Positions 22,461-35,046 are shown, counted from the first letter of the stretch. The stretch is DNA of 64,000 bases from Hypholoma sublateritium FD-334 SS-4 (GCA_000827495.1 KN817537.1:130419-194418), one strand, 5' to 3'. The notes: generated by a model not told the origin, from the sequence alone. Numbers and translations are program-made.

Positions 22461-23121
22461 CTATTTCTTGATAGTAAACGTCGGACTCCGATTTCCAGAA
22501 TCGCCTATTACTGTCAGTACGCATATGGGTCAATTAAGCGAGATCGAAGCAGGACAGTATGGATCGCACTCACGGACAACGATATATTCACCGCCAGGTG
22601 CAACTTCCGGACACTTGATGGTCATAGAGCCGCTGCTGATATCAAAGTCTGAGGCCAATGGATGCTCTGGGGAAGATAATTTTGTCGGATTAACTATCTC
22701 CGGAGATAAAGGAGGTGGAAAGAAGCGGGGCGTACCAATATCCAGATGCTCGGACTCGCTTCCATCTTCGAGATAGCCCAGGAGCAGCGTGCCCTTAGAA
22801 TTAGAGGTTTTATCAAAACCATGCAGATCCCTTTTTGTCAATAGAAAGTCGCAGCGAGATCAGCGACTTGAAACCCAGGACGTGACGGAACAGAGCGCAC
22901 CACGTAACATTAACATCGGAAGCAGGTTTCCAAATGGTGTCGTGCTTGGGATTCGTGATCTTCGGACTATAAACGCCGCGGGCTGCGAGCCTGTGATCCC
23001 AGGGGGTATCTCTTCTGTTTGACGCTTGACAGGGCATGCAGGGGCCGGCTAGGGCGCCGATAACAAGCATGAACAGAGGTATGAGGAGGAGAGCCCGCGA
23101 CGACAGGTAATTGTAGACCAT
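22461..23121 (-). CDS. Kre9/Knh1-like small secreted protein (copy 2)
   Basis: Four exons: 23121-22901, 22830-22736, 22666-22574 and 22510-22461 (152 aa). A hydrophobic N-terminus (LLLIPLFMLVIGALAGPC) acts as a signal peptide, followed by a roughly 25-residue Cys/Arg-containing linker absent from copy 1, then the Kre9/Knh1 domain: ITNPKHDTIWKPASDVNVTW, GTLLLGYLEDGSESEHLDI, HPLASDF and GDSGNRSPTFTIKK. All three introns fall at the same domain positions as in copy 1, supporting tandem duplication followed by strong divergence. The linker's RRDTPW-RLAARGV pattern could be a Kex2-type processing region (inference). It probably acts at the cell wall or outside the cell. Confidence 0.8.
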
Positions 23122-25492
23122 GATTAATCGGGTATTGAAAAGGATATGGTTGTGTCAAGTTCGATGATGTGAATAATGAAAGTGGTGCTTTTTATTTCGA
23201 GCGTGCTCGTTCAAAGAGATTTATACCGTACCATAGGAGCCTTGCGATATAATCTGAGTCAACGGAAAGAGGTTGAAGTGAAACAAGTCCACGGCGGATA
23301 TCCTTCAGCCTGGCCGCCCGCCACGAGCGCCGACTTTTGGTCGCAGTGTTTTTTTTTAATCCATAGGAGTGAAATGTTCGGAAGATAAACCCAGGAATGT
23401 TGTTTAAATTGAGGAGGAAAAAATTTGACGAATCGAAGGTTCAGGCAAACGCACCCTCGCGTTTCAAGTTCGTCCAGAACTTGCCCCTCTTTGCCTGAAA
23501 TTTCGTGAAAAGATCCGTGTTTCATCCCGAAGTCCCAGTAACTTTTCAGAAGTTGGTCCTACGCGAGATTACTTCGAGTACAATACATTCCATCTTGGGG
23601 CAGGGAACACAATTGTGGCCAGCGGTAGTGGCGCCTGTAAGCTTCACAGTTTGAATTGACGATCGCTCGCTCAGTCCAAGGTTTGACTGAGGTCGCAGTT
23701 GAACCACAGAGTAGAGCTCCGAAGTTACCTACAGCTCTCATAGTTTCATGCGAATGTCGAAGGGTTGGTAGGGTTAACTGCTATACCGCAAAGGCGGCAT
23801 GCTAGAACTTCCTCTAGACTGATGAGATTTCGATTGAGCCTTGAGATGCACTCATGAAGTCAAAGAACAAGGTGGGTCGTCGAGAAGAGAAGTTCGAAGA
23901 GGCTTCGATCCGCGAGAGCAAGAGGCACGAGCATAGTCGTTCGACGTTAGGGGTCAAGGAAGAGTTGAAAGGTCGACAAATTTCGGGGAGCGTAAATCAT
24001 GTACTAACTAAAAGAGGAAGTCAAATATTTCGGCAACACCGGCATCTCTCCTGGTCGGGCCCGCGCAGCGCGCGGCGCGCGCTAAAATGCGCGCTCACAG
24101 CGGGAGCCATGCTATGTACTCACCAAGGCCAGAAAGGCGTCTTATTGCCCCCCCCCCCCCCGAAAAACCTGATGGTAAATACAGTTTCAACCTGAAAAAA
24201 AAATCTAAACCTAACATCAAGCGGAGGCAAGGCAAGTACGCGACTAAGATACCAAGAAACTGTCAAGAGAAAAATAAAATGAGAAATGCGAATGCATACC
24301 GTAATCTGAGCGTCTCTAGGTATATATATATGGTCAGACTCGCGTTGGTATGCACCTAGTGAACTTCCACAATCATACTTACTAACAACAGATAAAGTTG
24401 AGATCCAGTGGATATCCAAGGGAATCAGCATTAACAACATTGAAACCAGGTCGGCGAGGGGAGGAAAAGAAGGTGCGGTGCAGTGAAACTAAGCCTTAAT
24501 GGCCCTAATACTACCCCACATTGATATTTCGCTTCCTAGGAACAATGTTCTATGACACGCGCAAATGTGAGCTGCCGGAAAGAGATAAGGCGATAGAAAA
24601 GCTGAGTATCTGCGATTTTTCGTGATTCAATGAAATTTAGTACTGACGATAATTCATGCCACGCAAGCTGGTCCGGGATAAGGCACCCTTTCAGCGCCTT
24701 GGTTTCTGCGTAGGCGCTCTACTGCAGCAGGAGCTTGGGCTGGCGGGCAGTCAGGGTTCGGGACTCAAGGCTTCTGACTCTGACTCGGAAATTTCAAAAG
24801 TGACTCGGTCGGGCAGCAGTCGGGACAAGCGTGGGCGTCAACTAGTGGCCAAGTGGCGCGACGGCTACGTGACTGCGGCGAGATAGTCACGTGTAAGTCA
24901 CGTACCTGTCAACGATGTCGACACGTGTCTTCCAAAAAAGGAAAGAGAATATTTCATTGGCCCTCGCGGTTCCGGTCGGGCCACATCTATGCTTCGTCCT
25001 CCAACAGTCAACACGCCATTCCTCCCGTCCAACGTGTACGACGCGTACACACACCCGCACATCTGTGACACGCCTGTGAATACCGTGAATATAAAAGCGT
25101 TTCACGTTGGCGGGGAATCTGGCACGAAGGTTAGCCCAGTCTCACATCTACTCAACGGCTTCCCCAAGTGAACGGCTTCATTTCTGATAGTGTTTAGTTT
25201 CTCATATAGCTCCTGAACATACCCGCCTTCCATATGATTCTGTGTAACATATCAAGCTGCCGACTTTCAGATCAGAGTGCCGTGCGTATATAGGCAAAAT
25301 CTCTCTCTGTTCGGCCGCTATCACATCGAGCATCTGTACCACCACATATTTAACGTCATGACAAGACCACATATGATCCTACAAGACGGATATACATACA
25401 ACACTCGCCGCGAAACCTCTTCACTTCTCCTTATTGCCACGGCCGCTCTCCCGGCGACCGCTCATCTCTCGGCCCCTTCATTGGCTTCTAAA
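23122..25492. other. Intergenic region with poly-C tract
   Basis: No gene is recognised. A poly-C run near 24150-24162 and a GC-rich palindromic block GCGCAGCGCGCGGCGCGCGC near 24064 stand out. The region must contain the promoters of the flanking divergent genes. Confidence 0.45.
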
Positions 25493-28400
25493 ATGGCCAG
25501 CAGTACTTCAGAAAGACCTTTTCAACTCTCTCATTCTGTCGCGTCGAAAACGTACCTCGACTCTCCTATACGAACGCTCTGTGAATCTGTTAAGGACCCG
25601 GGCGCACTCTTTATCTCAATCCATGACCTCATGGAGGCATATAACATTCTTTCAACGCGAATACGGACTATTTTGAACCAAGACACCTGTATTACTGGAT
25701 TACCCATTCCTTCTCTCGCAGGAATCGCCGAATTTTCTTCGGAAATCATGCATTGTATCTCACGAGATATCCAAAGAACCTTGCCCAGCCCTTTCGATTC
25801 TCAACCTCAACAGGACTCCTCCAGTTACGTGTATTATGACGCGTCGCCCGACTTGGGGGACATTCAGATGACGACGGACAATATTTCTCTCTGCCACTAC
25901 GCCCTTCGGTTTGCTTCGGATATATTTGCATTTTCAATGTTGTATTCTATCTTCTCCGGTAAAGAGCTGCTTTATTGCATAAAAAATCATGTTCTAATGC
26001 CACTTCCGTCCCTTAGATGACGTTCTCATTTCACTTCTTCGTGGGGCTCTATCCCTCTGTACTACGACGTGCTCGCCTATGGTCAACCTCGACAAAGCGC
26101 GCGCCATGGTTGTCTGGATGCTGAAGACACAACAACTTCCGACACCAATTTTATTTGCCCTCAAGCCAGATATATTCGCGACAGTAAAATACGCTATGAA
26201 TTGCTCGACAGATAGCTCTACTATCAAGGTCGATGCCTTAGCAGTGAGTGTATTTTGAGACATCCGCGGTCTCGCTGACTTCGTTTCTCAGGCTATATAT
26301 GCTCTCACTAAAGAGCACCCAATTTTGGCCGACTCGCTAGTCGACCTCCTTGATCCACTTCTAGTGTATCTCACTTCAAAGTCTCTGGACCTCAGAATTC
26401 ACGCGTCCTTAGCGTTATGCGGCTTTGCCATCGCAAAGCTGAAATCGGAAGACGGTAGCTCGTATCCGAGGACTAAAACCACTACCATCGCCTGCGAATA
26501 CATTGATCGAGAAACCAAACGTTCTAAAATACTGGATCCGAATCAGCGTCTGCCCAATATACTAAAGTCTGCGCTAGCGGGCGAGGAATTCTGGGCAGAA
26601 TACGGGCCATCATTCAGCTTGGCTGTGGTGGCGTCATTTATAGTCCTCATCGATCGCTTTATATGGAAAACCCCGCGCTCCCTCAAGTTGCTCGTCAACA
26701 CCATCGCGCTCTTCGCGGGCCACAGGCGATCCAACATCCGGAAAGCGCACCCGGAACTGTGGCGAATGCTCATCTGGGCCTTTTCCCGTCTACCGGCAGG
26801 GACCCAGCCCTCGAATAGCCAGGAGAGCGGCGATGCTGACTCGTTGCAGTCGGTTCGCGATAGTGCTTACAACTTCCTCCTCCAGGAACGCAAGCACGGG
26901 CTCCTGATTAATGTCGTTGGTAGCCTGCTTTCCCCGTGCAACGGCGAACTACGATCCCATGTGGACGTCAAGAAGGCTGTTGGGAATGTCCTCGATCTGA
27001 TCACCTCTGATGATGTCCCTCCAAGAGATGACGGCATGAAGCTACTGGGTCGCATGCTGGTGGACATTGGGCGACCGCCCCACAGTCGCGGCGAAGGCGA
27101 AGGCGATCAGTCGCCCACGATTTCATTTTCATGGAGCTTGATCGACGGTTCTGCGGCCAACACGATCGCCAAAGAACTTCGCGTTCTACCGTTCAAACTG
27201 GACTTCCAACAGATCCCGCCCTTGACAGAGGAGGAAATCGTCGCGCACTGGGATGAATTGTATGCGTTGTGGGCTGCCGCCGCGCGTAAGTATCGCCAAC
27301 GGGAACCTGAGCACGAGATCTTGGTGCGTATCCCGCATTGCATGGTGGCGTGGTCGAAGTGCTAAACTCACGATAGGCGGCGCTCCTTGCGGCGTGGCAA
27401 ACATTGCTACTCGCGCGCGGTGAGGTCGTCCCCGATCAGCACCACTTCTCTGCCTCACCGGCGGTCACCGCCGGCATCAGCAGCATTCTCGTGGAGCTCG
27501 CGTCCGCCGCGTCGCCGGACACCACTCCCGGCGCACACGCGCGCGGCCTCGCGTTCGTGCGCAAGCTGTGGGGCGTAACGCGGAACGTCTTCACGAGCGA
27601 CTGGCTCGCTGGCTTAGCGCAGATGCTCCTTGTAGCTCTGCTCGAACAGTCGGTCGGTGGCGCGGACGCAAGTGGTGATGAATCCTGGGGGGCGTTGTGC
27701 ACGGAGCTGGTCGCGACGGGCGCGCCGGGGGTGCTGCACGAGCTCGAGGTGCGGGCGGTAACGGACGCTGGGAGGGATGCAGCAAGGCGGCTGTGGCTTG
27801 CCGTTGCTCGCGGTGGGCATTTCGGTGGGAAGGGGGTAGAGTGCGGGGATGTGCTCCAGTTTCTGGCTATCCCAATTGGGTGCGTCTGCCCTCGCGTATT
27901 TTTGGCCTACGTTATCGCGCGAAGATTAATGTTGGTGATACAGGGCCTGGGATATGTCCCCGGTAGAATTCGAAGTCTGGGAGGCGGTACTCGACAGCGC
28001 AGGCAAAATCTCAGAGAAGGACGAACGAGATGTCGTCTCGCAGTTGGTGACAATGTTGCCGGACGCGAAGCGTGAATCGTAAGTATCTTTCTTTCGAAGG
28101 GGTGGGTTAGAGCTTATATCTGACGGACCGCAGATTGACGGCTGACTTGCGAACTCTATACGCGTTGCTTTCGCGATCGTTTACGGCGTCTGCCTCGCAG
28201 ATCGATCAGAGGTTACTCGTGCTCGTCGATGCGGGGTTGCGGAGATGTTATCCTGCGATGAACAGTGATAGCAGGGAGCACGAAGCCGAGAGAAAGGAGG
28301 ATGTTCTCCGCCTGCTTCGTGCTCTTGGTGCGGTGCTGGTGACAACAACACCCGCCGAAGTGGTCAGTTTCCTGTCTACGATGCAGGACAGTCTGACATG

Positions 28401-30195
28401 CTGGGTCGCCGACGAGCGGGAGATACTGCAGGACGACCTTCACGACGAAATCGTGAGTTCGGTGCAATTCCATCTCGGGCGCACGCTGATGCCTTTTTTC
28501 GCAGGTGGCGAGCCTATACAAGGGCCCGCTGGCCCTGCTCTCCCAGGTGGAACCGTCCATCGCGACGCTGGTTAAAATCGCCGACTTCGTAGCGGCAGTC
28601 TTCCGCCACATCCGCGGTGACGGTGCGCTCGCGTTCGACGCGTTCTGGCGCGCGACGTACCACGCGCGCGCGGATATCCCAAAGGATGCCTACCCCGCAT
28701 CGATCAAAGCATGTCTCCGAGCGTGGAGCATCTTTTGCGACGATAGTCTGGGCGACGGTGTAGTCGAGTCCCAGTCCCAGTCCCAGAGTGTGGTGGGTCG
28801 CTTATCCGTTCGCGGTGTCTTTTCTCAAGATGCGTAACTAACATCTTCGTGCCAGGGCGATTCGACGGTCCCCGGTTCTCAGCTTGCGGAATCGATGGTG
28901 TTCGGCGACGAGGCGTATATCCAAGAATATGAGGCTATTTTCGCCGCAGAGATTGCGGCGGCGGCAGGGGTCCATCCATCGCCGCGGGACGTGTCACTCC
29001 CCCAGTTAGGGAGCGCACAAACTTACGACACGTCTGTCAAAGACAGCGATGCGATCGACGTGTTCGACGATCGCAGCAGTCGTTATAATGCAAACGATGT
29101 GCAAGACATCGGCACGGGCAGCCAGGTACCCTTGCAGGAAGAAAGCGCTACTTCCTCGAAACGTCCCTCCCAGGACTCCCTAAGTACGTTGTTCATTTGC
29201 CTTGACTCTGATCGACATTAGTCTTGACACCCCATGTAGCTCCCCCCAACGCGAAGCGGCGCCGTATCGACGCACCGCACACCCCATTCACCAGTCGCAC
29301 GGGCAAGGAACGCAGACGCGAGGCACCGCCGTCGTCGTCGCACAAGTCTGCTGCCAGCATGTTGTTATCCTCTGTATCTGAGCCGGCCAGTCGTGCAGCT
29401 TCGCCGCGCGCGCGGCAGCCCGCGAGCCAGCCCTCGCAGGCGATCCGCGGGTGTGACACGGGTGGCAAGGCGTCATGGCTGGCGGATGGCACAGATCTGT
29501 CGGGGCATCGTAGCATCGTGGAGGACGAGCATGGTTCGCGCGCTTTGCGGACGTCGGACGTGGAAATGCGGTCCTCAGACGACTTCGATACGTGGGAGCA
29601 GGGGATATCAGCCGAGGACTTGAGGGACGTGCGGGGTGAAGAGGGGGAAGACAGTGGTGAGTGTATGTCCTGTTGAATTGATTTATCTAGGCTGACATGT
29701 TTTCAGACTTCTTTGCCCCGGACAGCGAGGAAAATCACCCAGGACCGGCGTCAGGTGTGTACTACATACACTTGGTTTCTTAGGGAGGTTCTGACGACCT
29801 CATCTGCAGGTCACGACGCTTCTGACGACGATGTACTCGAAAGTCTCTCCCTCGGGCAGTACCCCACGCGTTCACGCATCCGATACCGCTCCCAGACAGC
29901 GCCGGAGCCCGGCGACACCATGGACGTCGCCACCGACATGCGGCCGAGCCATCCCCTGCGCCGGGAACAAACCAGTCCGGGTCCACAGCGGGGGGCGACG
30001 ACGTTGGCGGCGCCGCTCGACGCTCTGCGGAACGCGTACGCGGCGCTCGCAGACACGGAGGGGATGTCGCAGGACGACGTGGAGGAGATCCTGCAGGCGC
30101 GGCACCTTGCAAGGCGGATCGACCAGGTGCTCGATGAGCGGATTTTTTCGAAGATTACTTCGAGTGCAAGCCGGCCTCGGACGCCTGGGGAATGA
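25493..30195 (+). CDS. Large HEAT-repeat nuclear protein, candidate Rif1 orthologue
   Basis: Eleven exons: 25493-25958, 26017-26243, 26292-27323, 27377-27879, 27944-28078, 28134-28452, 28505-28792, 28856-29183, 29240-29656, 29707-29754 and 29810-30195 (1382 aa). The first 900 residues are alpha-helical HEAT-type repeats; SLDLRIHASLALCGFA and NIRKAHPELWRMLIWAFSRLP resemble the Rif1 N-terminal domain. A disordered, acidic and Ser-rich region follows, with a KRRRI nuclear signal near residue 1105 and SQ pairs (SQSQSQS). The C-terminus has a short helical block (LDALRNAYAALADTEGMSQDD). Rif1 controls replication timing, telomeres and break repair through PP1. I did not find a clear RVxF/SILK pair, so the orthology is a proposal. 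Other giant HEAT proteins are possible. Confidence 0.6.
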
Positions 30196-30588
30196 AGGGG
30201 TTGATTTCTATTAAATTGCTGCTTCATGGGCATGATTATAAGCGTTCGTGCATTCTATGATCACCATTATCACTGTACTTCTATCATTACTGCTGCTTAT
30301 GCTCTGATATACATTTTACATAAATTATTAATATTTTGCACCCTTTGTTTTCACTTGGTGTATCGCGGACAAATGATTTGTGATTTGGTAGATGTGTTTA
30401 TACGCTTTAGGTAATAATTTCTAAAATTGGTAAAGTCACTCCAGCGAACTCCGGGCCCAAATAACCCTGTGCCACTTCAAACGCGGTTCCAGTACCGCCA
30501 CGACAACAGAAGAGAGTTAGCTTCTCAGAATATGGGACCTCCAAATATGATCCGCGCACTGATCACTGATTACAGTGCGTGTACAAGC

Positions 30589-31082
30589 TCAAGCTTTAGT
30601 GGGGACAAATTCGATGTTTACTTTGTTCTATGAGCATAAATGTGACAATTCAGCCTCTAATGAGTCCCCAAATGCAACGAGAGAAAAATACCTTGTAAAA
30701 CGCAACGTAGCCTTCAATGGGCTTAGCCTTGTCTGAGATAGTGTTCGGATAATACCTTGCGTCGAGTACATGACTCAGTTGCCAGTATCGGCGAGAATGA
30801 CCAGACGCCGATGCTCAGACTCACCACGCCACGTCCTCGATCTTATTCCCGTCTATCACCGCATCATAATATGCCGCGGTCCTGCAGAGCATCAGACAGC
30901 TGGTGCGACAAGCATATGGGAGCTGCGTACCCTTTCCAAGGACAGACCGACCTCGTGTTTGAGTGGCTAAGCGACGACTTGCGCACGGACGTGGGCGGAA
31001 AGTAGTGGTTACCTTCGACAAGGATGGTCGCGTCGTATTCAGCGAGGAGGTGGCTTTCGAGCGACACGCGTACCACAGGCAT
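30589..31082 (-). CDS. DUF427 domain protein
   Basis: Four exons: 31082-30931, 30881-30825, 30755-30692 and 30627-30589 (103 aa). The protein is essentially one DUF427 domain: VRVSLESHLLAEYDATILVEGNHYFPP, SVRKS, SNTRSVCPWKG, AAYYDAVIDG and KPIEGYVAFYK. The family is small, beta-rich and widespread in bacteria and fungi, with no assigned reaction. The conserved Cys-Pro-Trp-Lys-Gly segment is intact. The start ATG was chosen because the domain begins three residues later; upstream codons stay open but encode an unrelated hydrophobic stretch. It lies tail to tail with the Rif1-like gene, 394 bp apart. Confidence 0.82.
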
Positions 31083-31344
31083 AAGCGCGGTTAAGACGGT
31101 TAGAAAGTGGTAATTGTATTGGTGGATAGGAGCAAGGCGGGATAGTGTGGTTAGACATATGTGGTACAAAAGCAGTTGTAGATGATAGAAGATGGCCAGT
31201 GGCACGTGGATCCCGGTGAGACAGAGTGTCAGTTTAAGTACATACAACGCCGCTTGTCGCGGTCCAGTGACACTGCCCATGAAGTATGTACGCGCTCATT
31301 AACGTTCATTGATTAGTAGTGGCTTTGGCGGCGCATGCGCTGCA

Positions 31345-32220
31345 TCACAAAATACTCCTTTCGCCCGTATCCTTGGTCCAAATGCAAGATTCGTTCCACG
31401 CGCGGCCACACCAGAGGTCGAACTCGCACGCGTCCGTACCCAAGAACAGAAGGCGAATGCGCGGGTCCTTCTCCAACCAGTCGATCGTCTTTTCGTCCAA
31501 CGCGCCAGGCGCGTCGCTCCAGTGGTAGGTCGAATACACGATCTGCTCGAGGCAAGGTAAGGGAGCGAGCAGCGCGACCGACCCGACATCACCGATCCCC
31601 CCAAGGTACAGCGAGCTTGCGAAGTGAGTTAGCGCGGGGAACAGCGCTGCCGCGAAGTCACGCGAGATCGCGTCCTGTAGGCGCAGGTGCGTGATCTGCG
31701 CGCATAGGGCCTCCGCGTGCGGGTGGGGCGGCCGCGGCGTCTCCAGCGTGGCCCAGCACTGAAAACTTCCGAACAGCGTCAGCTCGGTGAGCGCCGTGTG
31801 CGCGAATTCCTGGTCCTCCTCAGGCGGCGCGCACAAAGCGAACAGCGCGATTTTGGAGCACGCGAGCCCGATGAGGTTCGTGCACGCGTAAATAACCCGC
31901 GCGACGTGGGTGGCTTTCTTGGGTCCGGCATTGATCCAGAGGTATCGAATGTGAGGTGCCATCCCCGAAGTTGTTACAAACTTGAGGAAAGAGCTTATTT
32001 CCGTGGAGCCGATGCGGATTGGAATATTGGGTAGTAATTCGAACTTGAGTAAACCATGGAAGCGCTTGTTCACCAGAAGGTAAGATCGATACATTGCCTG
32101 TGAGATGCTGTCGTTTTTTACGATCTCCAGAAGAACTTCGTTAGGAACATCGTCTATCGATGGCATTTTTTCGGGTTGATGTTGGGGTTCAAGCTCAAGA
32201 ATGAAGACAGGTGCATTCAA
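31345..32220 (-). CDS. F-box-like / LRR protein
   Basis: A single exon encodes 291 residues. MPSIDDVPNEVLLEIVKND at the N-terminus is an F-box-like helix pair, the adaptor surface for SCF ubiquitin ligases. The remaining sequence has irregular leucine-rich segments (ALTELTLFGSF, ITHLRLQDAI, PCLEQIVYSTYHW). Agaricomycetes carry large numbers of such intron-poor F-box genes whose targets are unknown. The real start may be the internal ATG at 32166, right before the F-box, rather than at 32220. Length is short compared with the usual 400-600 residues. Confidence 0.65.
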   Translation of the reverse strand: MNAPVFILELEPQHQPEKMPSIDDVPNEVLLEIVKNDSISQAMYRSYLLVNKRFHGLLKFELLPNIPIRIGSTEISSFLKFVTTSGMAPHIRYLWINAGPKKATHVARVIYACTNLIGLACSKIALFALCAPPEEDQEFAHTALTELTLFGSFQCWATLETPRPPHPHAEALCAQITHLRLQDAISRDFAAALFPALTHFASSLYLGGIGDVGSVALLAPLPCLEQIVYSTYHWSDAPGALDEKTIDWLEKDPRIRLLFLGTDACEFDLWCGRAWNESCIWTKDTGERSIL

Positions 32221-32867
32221 CTGCAGGGGAGTGGCACAAATATAAAGGAACCATCACGTGGAATCATGATAATCTTCCTCAAGGCTCAAGCGCCGGTGGC
32301 TTTTAGGCTCTATTTGAGTGATGCTCGATATAATGTTATCCTCCTATACAGGTCGGCTTCCGCCATAAAAACCTAAAGGCTCAAAATATCCTCAGATTGT
32401 TTTTATTTTCACTAGTAGCAGTAGATATACGAAGTTCGAATACGGGTACAATCATATTAGAGCTTCACAGCAAATTCGGGGAGCTTCCTGGAGCTTCCAG
32501 TCTGGTGCTTAGCTCGCGAAATAATTCAGATACTCGAATATTTTTGACACTGAGAGTGTACAAAATACTTACCTGTACCTTTCATATCCAATTTGGAAGA
32601 GTTTCCAATCTACTGAAGATCCTTGACAGAAAATACGATAACTCGAGCCTTTTATTTCTATTACTATGACCTTCGAACTCTAATATAATCTGTAGAGGTT
32701 GTCAGTTAATTTTCACTCTTTATTTTAGAATTATACGGCAGGGTGCAGATCGTTAGACGTTTATCAAGCAATTATCAAGCGCTTGTTTATGCCTATTTTT
32801 TGAAATAAGTACATGGTTAATACTGGCGTCGATGTCCATGTTTTTGCCTAAGAATTGGAACGGACTG
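32221..32867. other. AT-rich intergenic region
   Basis: About 650 bp, strongly AT-rich, with no coding frame of note. It contains the F-box gene promoter and the 3' region of the disrupted GST. Confidence 0.5.
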
Positions 32868-33446
32868 TTAGTCGATCGACCCGTAGCGCTCGGTTAGGGC
32901 ACGCAAGAGCGTCGTCCACATCCCACTATTCCAAAGCATAATTGCTTTCCACTTGGGGTCGTCATCTCTCCATGCCTTATTGAACCACATCAAATGCCCG
33001 CCCACCACGAAGTCTACCCAGCTGACCTGGCTTCCCATCATGAAAGGGCCTCCTCCACTCTTTTTTGAGTACCACACCGCCATACCCGAAAATCCAGCTT
33101 CGACCTTTTTCCACTGGCCGGCACGGTCGTCTCCGGAGGGTGTGATGTCTTCCAGTGTCTTCCCCCACGCCTTCTCTCGTGTAGTGCGATAATACACTTG
33201 ACTTGTCGGATTCAAAATGTGCCATATGGGTGGTACGACAAACTCCCACAGCGATGCTAATTTTGCATTTAGACAGTCTTCGAAGTCGATTTGCAGACCT
33301 ATAGTATTGCGGGGAAATATCTGGGGTCCGTCGGGATACTGGGTCTCCAGGTATTCCGCAATGCGCACGGAGTCGGATAGGTATATTCCCGTTGACAGGT
33401 CGTGGATTGCGGGGAGAGCATGGATTATGCTTCCATTACGGCCAGC

Positions 33447-33461
33447 CGTTGTCGGAGAGAT
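33447..33461. repeat. Target-site duplication, 3' copy
   Basis: The 15 bp CGTTGTCGGAGAGAT is directly followed by the poly-T run (poly-A in element orientation). It matches 35047-35061 exactly. Confidence 0.85.
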
Positions 33462-35046
33462 TTTTTTTTTTTTTTTTTTTTGGTTAAGTGTCTCGCATTC
33501 AGCAACCGGCATAGCCAGGCCCCGTTTGCGCACTGTGATTGGATGAACCCTCTATTATAATAATGTTGGAACCCTGGAGGAATGTTTTATACACGCTATT
33601 TCTGCAGTGTGGGATTCCAAAGTACTTGAGATCTACCCCCCCGTCCTGTAGACTCTCCCTTCCTCACGGACGGTGTACTTCGATACCCACTAAACCCCCA
33701 GCCTGCCTAATCCAGTTATCAGGCAGGATTTCTTTGTCTTGGAGGACTCCACTCCAAGTTCTGAGGACAATATCCTCAGGTATTGCATAGCTGCCAAATT
33801 TGTTNNTATTAGTCTGTATTATATCTGTTTTGAGTCTATTGTTCAGGGCTAGGATCCATTTGTTTTGAATTTCATGTTCTGTATGACGTTGGGTGGGGTC
33901 ATCTTCTCTTTTCATTAGTCTTTCACATCTTATTTTCCATATGAGGTAGGCACTTTCAGATATGAGTATTGTGAACAGTCTGTTTATTCCCTCTTGGGGT
34001 TGTTTTTTAGTTCAGGATCCGTCACTGGGTCACCTCCTATTATCTTCCGGACGAGGATCCACCTCGATATCGTGTGGCTCATCCGACTATACTTGAAGTT
34101 CCCGCTACTCCCTCCATTGACCCTGTGGAATCCGGGGGTATAGGTTTTTTTGGGTGGACGATCACTCGTTTTGCTGCCAGGGATTGGTTTTGAGTTCAGA
34201 TGCGGTGTTCTGGTGAGTTTTTGAGATAATTGTGGTTATATTTATTTACTAGGGTTCTCAACTTATTATTAGGTGGATGTTAGACTTTTTGCTATATCCG
34301 TGCTTCCTCGTTTGGTTCTCCTACATGTCGTGGACTTCCAGTCGCTCTCTGCCTCTTACGGTTTCTACTACGTTTGTCGTTGGTATTTTTAGGACATTGT
34401 TATTTGTTTTCATTTACTTCGTTGAACTATTTTTATTTATTGTAGTCTCTGCTTAGATATACCGGACTTTGACTTCGTTGTGTGGGAGGTGGGTAGTACT
34501 TTAAGGTGTTAGATGCTTGTCGTATTTTTCGAGTATTTGATGTCCTTTCGGTTAAAACTCAAGCGATTTTTAGGTCGTGATCGGAGATTGTTCGGGGGGC
34601 ATCGCTGTGAGTCAGTTAGCTTTTGTCATCGGCTTGTATTTGCCCGTGTTCAGTAGACTGGGGGTGAGCATCCCTTAGGTGTCGGTGCGCTACGTGTTCT
34701 GTTTTATTTTTTCTTCTTGTTGTCGCTCATGAGTGCGTAGGGGGGCGTGTTAGGTGTTACATGTGCGTTTATGGAGGGCGGGTGGGTGGTTGACTGGGTT
34801 GTTCTAGGTCTATATGGTACGGGGTGGGCTGTAGGTACAACGGTCTTGTTGGTTGGACCTGCTGTGCTTGGTTTTGCCAGCTGGGCGTCGTTATGTGTAC
34901 GAACTTGACTTGGATGCCTCCTAGGAGGTGCCCTTAGGTAGGGCGAACGTCGCCAGCTCGCGCTGTTGACGCCGACTGGTACTATGCGTGCCAGTCTTAC
35001 CGGATGATCGTGGTTCCGGTCCAAGGGCCCCCCATGGTGGACTGTT
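33462..35046 (-). mobile_element. LINE-like non-LTR retroelement insertion (truncated/internally deleted)
   Basis: This is about 1585 bp inserted in the GST in the same orientation. On the minus strand it runs from the 5' target copy and ends in a run of about 20 A residues (33481-33462), followed by the second 15 bp target copy: the classic product of target-primed reverse transcription. Its 3' part (33915-33664) encodes the C-terminal tail of a fungal LINE reverse transcriptase protein. The 5' part (35024-34704) carries a Pro/Thr/His-rich frame ending MSDNKKKK. The middle shows no RT or endonuclease motif, so the copy is internally deleted or a non-autonomous derivative. An NN pair at 33805-33806 marks an assembly ambiguity. 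Confidence 0.75.
33664..33915 (-). pseudogene. C-terminal fragment of LINE ORF2 protein
   Basis: An 83-residue frame contains KREDDPTQRHTEHEIQNKW, LNNRLKTDIIQTN, a YAIPEDIVLRTWSGVLQDKE block and LPDNWIRQAGGLVGIE. This matches the conserved tail after the RNase H region in agaricomycete non-LTR elements (from memory; a BLASTP search would settle it). It lies near the poly-A end, as expected for a 3' end of ORF2. Confidence 0.6.

Noticed and set aside
24146..24163. Poly-C tract considered as an element boundary
   Set aside because: No target duplication or coding remnant next to it; treated as simple repeat.
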